DNA of 17,070 nucleotides from positions 1 through 17,070 of the forward strand of contig JAQIWT010000622.1 of NCBI GenBank assembly GCA_034696485.1, read 5' to 3'. Of the stretch, positions 1 to 8,752 are shown piece after piece (the first letter of the stretch is position 1; each line of letters begins with the position of its first letter). The DNA comes from Isohypsibius dastychi. Its lineage: Eukaryota > Tardigrada > Eutardigrada > Parachela > Isohypsibiidae. The notes under the pieces are model-generated. The model ran no database searches, was not told the DNA's origin, and saw only the letters and a program-made list of their open reading frames with translations. Both the position numbers and the translations under genes were made by a program.

Positions 1-145
1 TACCAACGCTAGCTAGGTCAAATAAAGCCAATCGAATCAACAAAATCAGCAACGTCAATCCCTGCAGCTAGCTTGCACGCGTTGGCAATAAAGCATTGTT
101 GTCATTTATTTATCTTCCGCTGGCACGAAATTTGTGGTTTTCATC
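1..145 (+). promoter_or_regulatory. 5' flank of the GH27 gene, duplicated ahead of relic B
   Basis: This block lies directly before the GH27 start codon and contains no ATG. It holds a CCAAT (29-33) and AT-rich AATAAA-type elements near 21 and 89. Its first part (CAACGCTAGCTAGGTCAAAT onward, from position 4) recurs with one mismatch at about 3290, upstream of the degraded second copy, so it belongs to the duplicated unit. That fits a proximal promoter and 5'UTR. The transcription start cannot be read from sequence. The AATAAA elements could also serve as poly(A) signals of a copy further upstream, outside the window. Confidence 0.45.
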
Positions 146-2784
146 ATGCAGCATCTTTCGTTTCTGCTGTTCGTTTTGGTATCTTGGATTTCTCTTTCCT
201 CTTCCCTGGACAACGGCTTAGGTAACCGCGACTTCGAGAGATCTTTTGTTTGGCTTGCCATCATGAAATTTCTTGCAGCTCTCACACCGCCTATGGGATG
301 GCTGGCATGGGAGCGCTTTAGATGTAATGTGGACTGCAAGAATGATCCCAAAAACTGCATCAGGTGAGCCCAGTTGAAATTTCGTTCGACACGTGAGAAT
401 TTAGATGACAAAGACTGAAGCATGATAACCTTTCATGACACCAGCTGGATGCTGTGCTGGTAGTTGATTACACGGTTGAAGCATACAAAGTTTTGACTTC
501 GTAAGCTTTGAGTTGAATGAGGTCCTGTAACTGAATGGTATTTTTTTTATATTGTGCTTTGTCAAAACATATGTCAACATTTGACGCTGTACCTAGTTGT
601 GCCTTTCCAAGTAAAACTCCTTGTATATCTCGCGTTCTGAGCCAGATTTGAAAACTGACAGGCAATAGAACAGAATTCACGCAGATCCACTTGCGGCAAA
701 GAGAAGATGAACCGACCAATCAGAAATCTGTTATGGTGGATGGGGTGCCAAACTAGAATTTCTTCTCAGAGCGGTTTTCTGTCATGAGTTTCCCATGAAC
801 GGACCATGAGGTTCAAGTGTGGAATTTTCACGCGAAAGATTCTTACATCCCACAGGATTTACAGTTCGAAACATGACAGTGAAGGGCAATGTTCTGCCTA
901 ACGTATAATGTATACTTGGCACGAACTTGACCGCTTCGATTCGTTGGATTCGTTCGATTCATTGGAGTAAGAACGACAGGATCTGTCCTTTTTAGTGAAG
1001 ACCTGTTCATGGAAATGGCCGAACGCATGGCGGCGGACGGATTTCTAGCTGCTGGATATCAGTATGTTATTCTCGATGGTGAGGATAATTTAAAATAAGC
1101 TGCAAGTTTGCTCGGTTGACTTACCGAGTTTGTTTAGATTGTTGGATGGCACTGCAACGGGATTCCAAGAACCGCCTGATCGGAGACCCGGAACGTTTCC
1201 CGAGCGGAATAAAGTTTCTCGCCGATTTTGTAAGAACCCTGCATATTGGTCCAAGCTTGCTTCTGATTAATCTCACCTCCGATTCTAGATCCATTCTAAA
1301 GGTCTCAAGTTCGGCATCTACGAAGATATAGGCACAAAGACATGCGGCGGCTATCCGGGTATTCAAGGCACTGAGAAGCAGGACATCCAACAGTTTGCGG
1401 ATTGGGGAGTTGACTACGTAAAACTGGACGGATGCTACCAAGATGCAGACGTGTTTAATCAAAGTACGTTCATTATACAGCAGTTTTGATCCATTACCCA
1501 AACCACGAATACCGATTAGTTGAAGTTATTTGCTTTCAGCTTATCCCGCAGTGACTAAATACATCAATGAAACGGGGAGACCCATGGTGTATTCCTGCAG
1601 CTGGCCAGCGTATATTGATGATACCAATGGAACTGTGAGTTACAGAGTGATAACTGTGCTGTTTTTTGAAATATCCACCTCCAAGTGAAACGCATTTCAA
1701 GAACATCAGCAAAAACGTATTTTGTATTCGTGTTTTGGCGGCATTTCTTTTGAGTTTCTCGAATTCGTAACTTTGAGGGAGTCGACGAGTGAACCGATAG
1801 AACTTAATGTGACCATTGCTTACCTTTAAAATTGAGGCGTGGAAACGCAACTTTAGCTGAGATTGACCTGGAACGAAGCAAACAGTCAACAAAAATATCT
1901 CTTGTGCTCCAGATTCCCTGGAAAGAAATCCAGCAGTACTGTAATCTTTGGCGTAACTACGACGACATCCAAGATAGTCTGGACAGTGTCGTGGAGATCG
2001 TCGCATGGTTTGCCAAACATCAAGAAGAACTGATCCCTGTGGCTGGACCTGGATCATGGAATGACCCCGACATGCTCATCATCGGAAATTACGGCTTATC
2101 GTACGTTGATATTCCGCCTTGTACATTTACCATTCAGAGCCTAAAACTCTGAATCTATATTTTAGAATTGGTCAAGCCAGAGCGCAGATGGCGATCTGGG
2201 CCATGCTCGCAGCGCCACTCATCATGTCCACTGACCTGCGCCACTTGCGGCCTGAATTCAAGCGAATACTCCTCAATCCACGCGTTATTGCTGTCAACCA
2301 GGACGTGCTAGGAATTCAAGGCAGGCAACTTGTGATATCTCAGGTGAGTGTTTCATGAAACAAAAATTTCGCGGAAGATCGTCAGATGGCGAAAAGATGT
2401 GGAGATTCCGAATGTTACAGGCAAAACAGATTGAAGTATGGCAGCGACCCGTTGTTCCTACTGCACAAGTGGCAGGGAAAACTGTCTATTCGTACGCAAT
2501 CGGTAAACTTTGACTTGAGAGTTCATTTCACTAACGCATATTTAGTAAGAACATCTTTTGTAGTTGTATGGAATAAACGCGATGACGGAACCCCTTATCC
2601 ATTCCTTCTGAAACTAAGCGATTACGGCCTCACTGATCCAAATGGATATTTCATCCGCAATCTGTTCACAAGCCAAAATCTGGGGCTCTTCAAACCCGCT
2701 GATATTTTACCCTTAAAGGTCAATCCTGCAGGCAGTGCGGTCATGTTCAAAGCGACGCTAGTGATTGCTGGAAAAGGTCACTGA
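146..2784 (+). CDS. NAGA: Lysosomal GH27 glycosidase, alpha-N-acetylgalactosaminidase-like, complete in ten exons
   Basis: Predicted to remove terminal alpha-GalNAc (possibly also alpha-Gal) from glycoproteins and glycolipids in the lysosome. Exons: 146-221, 279-363, 996-1078, 1138-1229, 1289-1463, 1540-1634, 1913-2100, 2166-2343, 2421-2502, 2564-2784. All introns are GT-AG, phases agree, and the joined CDS is 1275 nt (424 aa), close to human NAGA (411) and GLA (429). Residues 1-20 form a signal peptide; the mature start LDNGL matches the human enzymes. The TIM barrel follows: TPPMGW at 28-33, DDCW at 81-84, nucleophile D159 in KLDGC, acid/base D220 in WRNYDD. Loop residues S191 and A194 (CSWPA) are the NAGA-type pair; GLA has Glu and Leu there. 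Sequons N180-E-T (equivalent to a human NAGA site) and N200-G-T are present. The beta domain is residues about 325-424. Position 225 is Leu where human relatives have Trp. The start is the first ATG after the upstream block. Family assignment is firm; substrate preference is inferred from two residues. Confidence 0.95.
364..995 (+). other. Intron 2 of the GH27 gene (632 bp), the longest of this gene
   Basis: It is bounded by CAG/GTGAGC and a TTTTTAG acceptor and joins residue S54 across the splice. It is about ten times longer than most other introns here. It contains a 9-bp tandem repeat (938-964) and short accidental ORFs on the minus strand, which I do not regard as genes. Confidence 0.85.
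938..964 (+). repeat. 9-bp tandem repeat, three units, in GH27 intron 2
   Basis: Units are GATTCGTTG, GATTCGTTC and GATTCATTG, head to tail, ending about 30 bp before the splice acceptor. It looks like a small minisatellite; no function is evident. Confidence 0.8.
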
Positions 2785-2969
2785 CCCGAGATCCGTACTC
2801 GCACATGCTCGTTGTGAAAGCATGACATTGTACTGTATGTGGTTTTTTGCATATTCCGTAAAGAATACCTGGGGATACAATTTTACATCTCTGCTGTGAC
2901 GAATTTTGACCGAAAGATTCCTGCTGCTTTTGTCTTAAGAAATGGCAGACAAACAACACTTTTTGAGCA

Positions 2970-3110
2970 TTTCTAGAATCGACGGTGGTGATAGCCGGAG
3001 AAGGTCATTAAGCCGAATGCCGTACTAATACATTCATTTTTAAAGTACGACTTTTGAGCGCCAGAGTTTTCCTGCGTTTTCCGTGAGAAGACATGGAACG
3101 GCATGGTGGA
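2970..3110 (+). pseudogene. GH27 relic A: C-terminal tail and 3' flank only
   Basis: At about 2976-3009 the sequence reads ...STVVIAGEGH-stop, matching the end of the intact enzyme (...[10 protein letters not shown]-stop at 2752-2784). Similarity continues past the stop codon: both have CCGA, CCGTACT, ACAT, AAAG and GAC in the same order, then a TTTTCCGT-like segment around 3078-3085. The rest of the gene is missing, and the reading frame just upstream closes with a stop. This is best explained as the 3' remnant of another tandem copy. A duplicated terminal exon is possible because TTTCTAG at 2971-2977 resembles an acceptor, but I think it less likely. Confidence 0.55.
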
Positions 3111-3289
3111 AATCGAACCGTTCCACAGCCTATTCGGGGGAGGGTATTCCGAATGGACTTCAGTCGTTGCCACTGGCACGATATGGTTTTGAGGATAAAT
3201 ACTCCCTTGCGTCCGAAAAATCCACAGTTGGCAAGCTCATCTTCTGCATCTTCTGCATTCCACCGATAGAGAGCTCGGGTGTGATTTTC

Positions 3290-4390
3290 AACGCCAGCTA
3301 GGTCAAATAAATCAAATCGAAACAACCATACAAAGACCAATCGCTAGTTTGCATGTGTTGACAAAATAAAATTGTTGTTAACAGTTTGTCGTTCCCTGGA
3401 TCGAAAATATTGCTTGCATCATTGTAGTTATGCCTTTTGGTGCCTTGGATCTCGGTTACATCCTCCCTGGACAACGGCTTAGTTTAGGTGAGAGGAAATT
3501 CGACGTCTCATCTTCCGCGACAACCTTCAGGGCATCAAGCTCCGATTGTACAATTGTATAACATGTAGCATTGGTCAAGTCAAAGCGCAGATGGCGATCT
3601 GGGCCATGCTAGCAGCGCCACTCGTCATGTCCAGCGATTTGTGCCACTTACGACCTGTTTTCAACCGAACACTCCTCAATCCACGCGTTATCGCTGTCAA
3701 CCAGAACGTGTTGGCCTGTTGGGAATTCAAGGCAGACAGCTTGGGATACGGTAGATGTGTGAATTTTTTCAAAAATTGACATTTCCGGAATATGCCGGAA
3801 AAACGTGGGAAGTTCCGAAAGTTCCAGGTGAAACAGATTGAAGGCCCAGGGAGCGACCGGTTATTCCCACTGCATAAGCGGCAGAGAGAATTGTTTATCC
3901 GTAAGCGATCGGTAAAATTTGAGTTGTACGCTCATTTGCTGACGTACTGTATATCAATAAGAAATACATTTAAAATGGTTTGGAATAACAAACCGCGTTG
4001 ACGGGATCCTCATCTACACCAACACCAAGTATCCCTTCTGAACCTAAGCGATTACGACCTCACTGATTCCATTGAACATCTCATGCACAGTTTTTTTCCA
4101 GACGAAGATCTGGGGCTCTTAGAACTCACTGATACTTCACCGTTAAAGGTCAAAACTGCAGGCAGTGCTGTCAAGTTCAAAAGCGACGCTAATGGTTGCT
4201 GGATAAGGTCACTCAACTCCCTACACCCACATTCGTGTTAGTAGCATGACATTGGCAGTTTGCCCTTTGTACATTTTCCTTACAGTACACCTGGGTCGTA
4301 TACCTGGACGTGGTGTAAACAGAATCGCATTCTTAAATCTTTTGTTAGGAAGAATTTGGTTTGGATCAGACATTTTTTCACCTTTTCGTT
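3290..4390 (+). pseudogene. GH27 relic B: tandem copy lacking exons 2-7, frameshifted
   Basis: This is a second, broken copy of the gene at 146-2784. It keeps the upstream block (3290-3400), an exon-1-like segment ending in the same 19 bases as the parent (3464-3482 versus 203-221), then jumps to exon-8 sequence (3569-3762, ...[17 protein letters not shown]...), exon 9 (3828-3912) and exon 10 (about 3973-4212), with diverged intron sequence between. Exons 2-7, parent residues about 26-265 with nucleophile and acid/base, are gone. Damage includes an 8-nt insertion near 3713-3720, loss of the parental ATG context, an in-frame stop in exon 10 and loss of the terminal stop. Introns are retained, so it arose by DNA duplication, not retroposition. 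Similarity to the parent 3' flank fades near 4390. Confidence 0.88.
3785..3800. repeat. Small perfect inverted repeat in a relic-B intron
   Basis: TTCCGGAA at 3783-3790 is self-complementary, and a second GCCGGAA follows at 3794-3800. It lies between the exon-8-like and exon-9-like segments of relic B and is not obviously present in the parent intron. Function unknown; it may be chance. Confidence 0.3.
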
Positions 4391-5745
4391 TTGAAAAAGC
4401 GAGAGACCAGCAGTCATGCAATTTCTTAAGGTCACACGTACTGTGACTTGCACAGCTTAAACGAAAGCTGGTTTTTCAAAATTCTAATCCAACCACATGC
4501 AAGATTCTTCAACGGTTCAGTTTTAACTTCCTAAATGAAATTCAGTGGATCAGCTAGGAAATTTACGAATAATTCTGTCATCGGTCATCTCGCGATCATC
4601 TGCGCCCGCCAAGCGTGAACAATCGTTCTGGCAGTATATATGCTCTCTACATTGAAATTGATGATATTGTGCAACAAATTACAGCTCTGATAGAGTTCAA
4701 CGACATGGATCAAATTGTGCTTACACCTGATTTCCGTCACTCAAAAGTCATTCTTTCAGCTTGCACTGCAAAACAATTTACACAACCACTTAGTTTAATC
4801 ACGTTCGTTCATCTAAACTTCGCCGTTCGAGTGTCACTATACCGTTCATCAACTGGGACTACAAATACGACAAACAAAAATATTTTGTCACGTTGGCATT
4901 TACCATAGTTCGTTCCGAACGACAATTTGCAATCTAATCAGCTCAAAAGGCTCGCAAACAGAAAAGCTCGGGCGAGAACAATTACCAGCGCACCGTTTGA
5001 TTTCAATCGATGTACCAAATTTGTTTTGTCTATATTCATCTCCCGTTTATAGCAACGTCAATAATATTCCTGAGATCTACAAGTTTCAGTCAAAAAAGCC
5101 CGAAATAGACAGCTCAGAAAGAACGTGCACAATATGGATACAGCCACTTGTGTTGTGCTGTATTTTTACGTATAAATTTAACATGAAACGCCGCATGCGA
5201 TAAAACGATCGGTATTTGTTTTTATTTAAATTAGTTTTTACCCAGAACTCGCAGTGTCATGTGCCGTATGAATCGCGTTTGATTGCAGCACAACAAGCCA
5301 GCAACAGTATGTATGTGTTCAGCCCCACTAATTGCAGTCATCGATTTTCTCAGCAAGCTTCCGGCTGTGCATGCGCGCTCTATTCAAAGCGAAGCCGTTT
5401 ATGGGTTTCTGGGGCAATTTGGACCGGACGTATAGTAAATTTAATTTTAGGCAGCCACGTTCACGGATATGTACACAGAGCTCAGCTCAGCTCAACTGAA
5501 GCCGAAAAGAAGGAAAGGAAAAGGGCCTGCTTTTCAAAACCAATGCAATTTTCAAAGCACACCAGCTGACGGATCGATAATCTTTCACAGATAACACTCT
5601 TGTAACACATCTTTTCCGTTCCGTCGGCAAGACGAACTTATTGCATGTGCGATGTGCGGAAGCGTGACCAAAAAGCAATTTGGCGTTCTTCTGCGTTTTA
5701 AATACGCTGCAACTGCGTGTTATTTTATGCCGATTTAAATCAACA

Positions 5746-5829
5746 TTGATCAGCGGAAAAGGTGGGCCTGGAAGCGAAGTTCTCGATAAATATTGCAGAT
5801 ATGGCCCTCTTGTCATATTCGCTGATCAA
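5746..5829. repeat. Perfect 10-bp inverted repeat with 64-nt spacer
   Basis: TTGATCAGCG (5746-5755) is complemented exactly by CGCTGATCAA (5820-5829). It lies in intergenic sequence. The spacer is long for a simple hairpin, and no target-site duplication is evident. It may be chance or the remains of a small element. Confidence 0.5.
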
Positions 5830-6144
5830 ATTCAAGAGCGACGCGGGTCAAAGGTTTATTGTTCATTCATTGCAAAACCGGTTTTGACCTGGTCGATCTG
5901 CTTCAGCAATAGCAGTTTTTATGTCCATCGAGCTGGGAAAGTAAAGTAGACTTGTTTTTCTGAAAGAAACGTGGCGTGGGATGTTTATCAGATCAACGAA
6001 GATTGAGTCGCATTTTGAACCCAAACAATAACAAGTCGTGGACAAAAATTGTATGTTCAAAAACGTAGATTGTCTGCGTCGGAATTGCAAAGAGTGAAAA
6101 AGAAACGTTTACCAAACATATGTCAACAATATTGTTCTTCGGCA

Positions 6145-6170
6145 TCCAGTCCAGACGGAGTCCAGTCCAG
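6145..6170 (+). repeat. Short direct repeat, TCCAGTCCAG twice
   Basis: Two identical 10-bp units (6145-6154 and 6161-6170), each itself a doubled TCCAG, are separated by six bases. No function is apparent. Confidence 0.7.
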
Positions 6171-7499
6171 TGATCTTGAGCAAACTTGTTCATTTTTCAC
6201 AGTGGTTACGGCAGCTTCGTAATTAGTAAAATAAAGTAAAACTGTATTACATGTTAGGTGGGAATTCGTCCTAATATACTGGTAGATATAATTTTTCGAT
6301 TTTCTGTCAGTTTATTGCTGCGACTTCGAACGAGAAAATGGGTCACTACTTAGTGCTGTATCCCGCATCGATACATGAAATTTTAGAACAGATTTTTTCC
6401 CCGTTGAAAATGACATTTTGAAATATCAGCCTCTCAGTTGACTGCACGCAGCAACAGCCTTGTAATTCAATTCCTGAACAAATTCTGGCTTATTCAAAAT
6501 AGGTGTTTCGATTCATCCGACGTTTTCCACAACACATTTCCACATCAAATCAAAATTCAAAACCAGAAGGAACGACCGCAAACGGGCAGCTCATGACGGT
6601 TTGAAGACTGATAGCAGAATTGGGATCAATCAGTGCAAAAGACCGTACCTGACAGTTATCGAGAGACACAAATAAAAGATCGTATGGAAGATTTTTTTGA
6701 GATAGTCCATGTAAAACGGTGTGCTTCAATATCGCGCGATTTTCAGTTCTCTTGAATTATTTTGCAATTTTTGGACGTCTCCGCTGTTGCTTGTTTTCTG
6801 TTTAAGTTCATGTTGTTTTCTGACAATAAGTGTTACCACTGAAATGTTACTACTTTTGTTTTGACATGCGGTAAAGTTAAGCCGGAATCGTCAAGTATGG
6901 CGATTACAGCGAAAAGGTCAGGCCGACATTTTCTGCCGTTTCCAAATCTGCGATTTCCAGAGTGGTGCGTGCGGGATGAACTGAACAAACTTTGTCTCTT
7001 CTTTTTCCACAGATTTGGGTATTGGGTATTTTCATCAAAGTTAAAATTAATGTCAAAAAGAGGCTAATTTTCGTTCCATGACTGGAAATATAAATCAGCT
7101 CTGTCGACCGCTCACAGCAGAATAATGCAAACTTCGTCTGAACGGACAGGAGAGTCTATCAGCATCTGCTTCGAAGCAACAAATTCTGACTGATTACAAA
7201 ATCCGGAAAAATTCTGATATTGCAAATGAGAAGAAAAACAAAGTTTTCTCCACAGAAAGTGGACTTCGTTCGTCGGAAAGGCTCAGCCGTGACTTTTCTT
7301 TCTGCGCTTTCCCTGAAAATATCCTGCAATCGCTGGCTGAAAACCAGATTCTTGAGAAACCTGGTTATTTGTCACCTCAAAATTTCCCAAATTATCTATT
7401 GTTGTCCAATGGATGTGTCTCAGGGAAACTGAATTCAAAGGGAGGCACGTCAGATCACCGTAAAATTTGGACGAATCACAGCGCAGCAGTTACCATTTA

Positions 7500-7736
7500 A
7501 GGCCAGAAGCAAACACGGCCTTGCTTGAGCGCTCATTCACCGCTACCATTTTCCAACCGCATGCAAGCAAGCAAGCGCAACCGAGGCCAGACGATCGACT
7601 GGCCTGCCACCGATTTCTCATTTCTCCTATGAGTTACTTTGCTCGCTCTTCTACCACCCTGCCAGCTTTTTCTAAACCCAAACACACCGACCGTTCGCCA
7701 TTTTGCCAGTCCACCCTTCCTGCCCTCTGGATTCGA
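7500..7736 (+). promoter_or_regulatory. Putative promoter and 5'UTR first exon of the PCGF gene
   Basis: The PCGF start codon is five bases after an acceptor (11277), so an upstream noncoding exon must exist. The best donor I see is ATTCGAG/GTAAGT at 7736/7737, at the end of a pyrimidine-rich, CpG-containing stretch that stands out from its surroundings. Within it, CGCCATTTTG (7696-7705) matches the YY1/Pho consensus, which is common just downstream of metazoan transcription starts. A related ACCATTTTCC occurs near 7545, and a small hairpin (AGGCCAG 7584-7590 with CTGGCCT 7599-7605) lies between. The exon start and its link to 11278 are inference; another donor, such as GTGAGC near 8134, could be used instead. 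Confidence 0.4.
7584..7605. repeat. 7-bp hairpin in the putative PCGF 5'UTR
   Basis: AGGCCAG and CTGGCCT flank the eight-base loop ACGATCGA. If transcribed, it would form a GC-rich stem in the 5' leader. It may also be a palindromic protein site. Confidence 0.5.
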
Positions 7737-8688
7737 GGTAAGTCCCCAAAAACAAAACCAAGCATTAAGATAAACATAGTTGATTTCGAAACCAATTTTT
7801 CACACACAATCAGGGACAATCAAGAGGCGCCATACGGGTCCAAACTCTGTGACGACATTCTTTCAACAGAGTTTGGCACGGCGCGCAACATGGCTTGTTT
7901 CCCACTTGAATATTCAGAATTTCTGTTTCCCCCAGCGCAGAAACTTAGTAAACAAAGTCACGAGCTCAAAAGCGCATGTCCCTGCCACCTCAGCGTCAGC
8001 AGGAGAAAAATGTGGGCGTGCTGTGAAAAGGTCAACAGGACAGAAAATTTAGACTTGTTTGATCTCAAACTGATGAGTTCAGAATGTTGCATCAACCCTG
8101 GGAAGTGCATGGACTTTGACGCTGATTTCATCGGTGAGCCAAAGTCACAACGTCCCATGCTGAGACAAAGCTCGACGACAAGACGCCGTTTTTGTTATTG
8201 TTTTGTCTTTGCCATCCAACGCGCGCTCAAAGCGACATTCCCCAATGAAAAACAACAACAGTTCCCACTGACATTCTTTTCGGGGCGTTGGTTCAGAGGG
8301 ACCTCAGAGTTTTTACTCAGCTCTCGAATTTTGCAGCTGTTGCAAAAACTTGCCAGACTGGGCAGAAAAGCATGGCACGCACGGATCTCAATCTGTTTTT
8401 CGGTGTTGCTCTCTCAAGATGTCTCTCTCGGTATGTTTCATGACATGACGTGCTTAGGGTAGGATTTGAGGGTACAGTTTGAAATATCGCATCTTCATCT
8501 CTGTCAACATGGGGCTGCCAATCATCGATCCTAGTATTGCACCCTAGATGCGCAATTTCCAACTCGCAATGCCCTCCTTATGAAAAGAGGCCATTATGCA
8601 AATCAGTCGACTCAAGTTAGATCAGCGCGTTTTTACAGCGCAGAATGGTTCACGTTGTTTACTTCTTTGATACGAGGTGCACTTCCCC

Positions 8689-8752
8689 CTTGCCTCATCG
8701 TTAGCTGATGACGCAATCTTTACCTAATTAGCAGTTTCACTAACGAGGCAAG
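8689..8752. repeat. Imperfect inverted repeat, 13-bp arms
   Basis: CTTGCCTCATCGTTAG (8689-8704) pairs with CTAACGAGGCAAG (8740-8752), leaving only the bases ATC of the left arm unpaired. The 35-nt spacer contains TGATGACGCAAT, resembling a bZIP (ATF/C-EBP) site, and CTAATTAG, resembling a homeodomain site. It could be a hairpin, a composite regulatory element or a tiny foldback element. Confidence 0.65.

Larger units (their letters stand above)
4391..7463. other. Intergenic region with no supportable gene
   Basis: About 3 kb between the GH27 relic and the putative PCGF 5' region. Open frames of up to about 115 codons occur on both strands (for example near 4615-4908, 5216-5569 and 5487-5816 minus) but show no recognisable domain, overlap antisense frames of similar length, and lack convincing splice-linked partners. 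Small repeats are present: GCTCA three times at 5480-5494, a TCCAGTCCAG direct repeat at 6145-6154 and 6161-6170, and an inverted repeat at 5746-5755 with 5820-5829. I see nothing else. Confidence 0.6.
7464..8462 (+). other. Unexplained 332-codon open frame, coding status doubtful
   Basis: The frame is open from the stop at 7461-7463 to the stop ending at 8462. That is far longer than any other frame here apart from the PCGF last exon, and long for moderately AT-rich DNA. The first in-frame ATG is at 7629 (MSYFARSS...), in a weak start context. The conceptual protein is rich in Ser, Cys, Phe and Arg and shows no domain, signal peptide or repeat I recognise. Other frames, including the minus strand, are also fairly open here, so local base composition may be responsible. 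The first part overlaps the putative PCGF 5'UTR exon, whose donor at 7737 would splice across it. I do not call it a gene; it could be a fossil or an alternative exon. Confidence 0.2.

Noticed and set aside
1536-2057. 173-codon minus-strand frame across the GH27 gene
   Set aside because: It is antisense to GH27 exons 6-7 and intron 6, whose plus-strand reading is a strongly conserved enzyme. The minus translation shows nothing recognisable.
2386-2784. Plus-strand frame starting [12 protein letters not shown] read as one protein
   Set aside because: Its first part is in the wrong frame for GH27. Removing introns 2344-2420 and 2503-2563 restores the conserved KQIEVWQRP segment and links to the correct C-terminus, so the unspliced frame is an artefact.
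3105-3130. tRNA-like GGTTCGATT on the minus strand
   Set aside because: The flanking GTGGAA/TTCCAC pairing gives a stem resembling a T arm, but no acceptor, D or anticodon arms can be placed around it.
3083-3301. Plus-strand frame and its minus-strand partner between relics A and B
   Set aside because: Both strands are open over similar lengths, there is no recognisable domain, and the region is better explained as diverged 3' flank of a GH27 relic plus the start of the next unit.
5216-5569. 117-codon plus-strand frame in the intergenic region
   Set aside because: No domain, no good start context, and an antisense frame of similar size overlaps it; length is near background for this composition.
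566-6130. Shared 15-mer AAACATATGTCAACA at about 566 and 6115
   Set aside because: Surrounding sequence does not match, and one such coincidence is not surprising over 17 kb.
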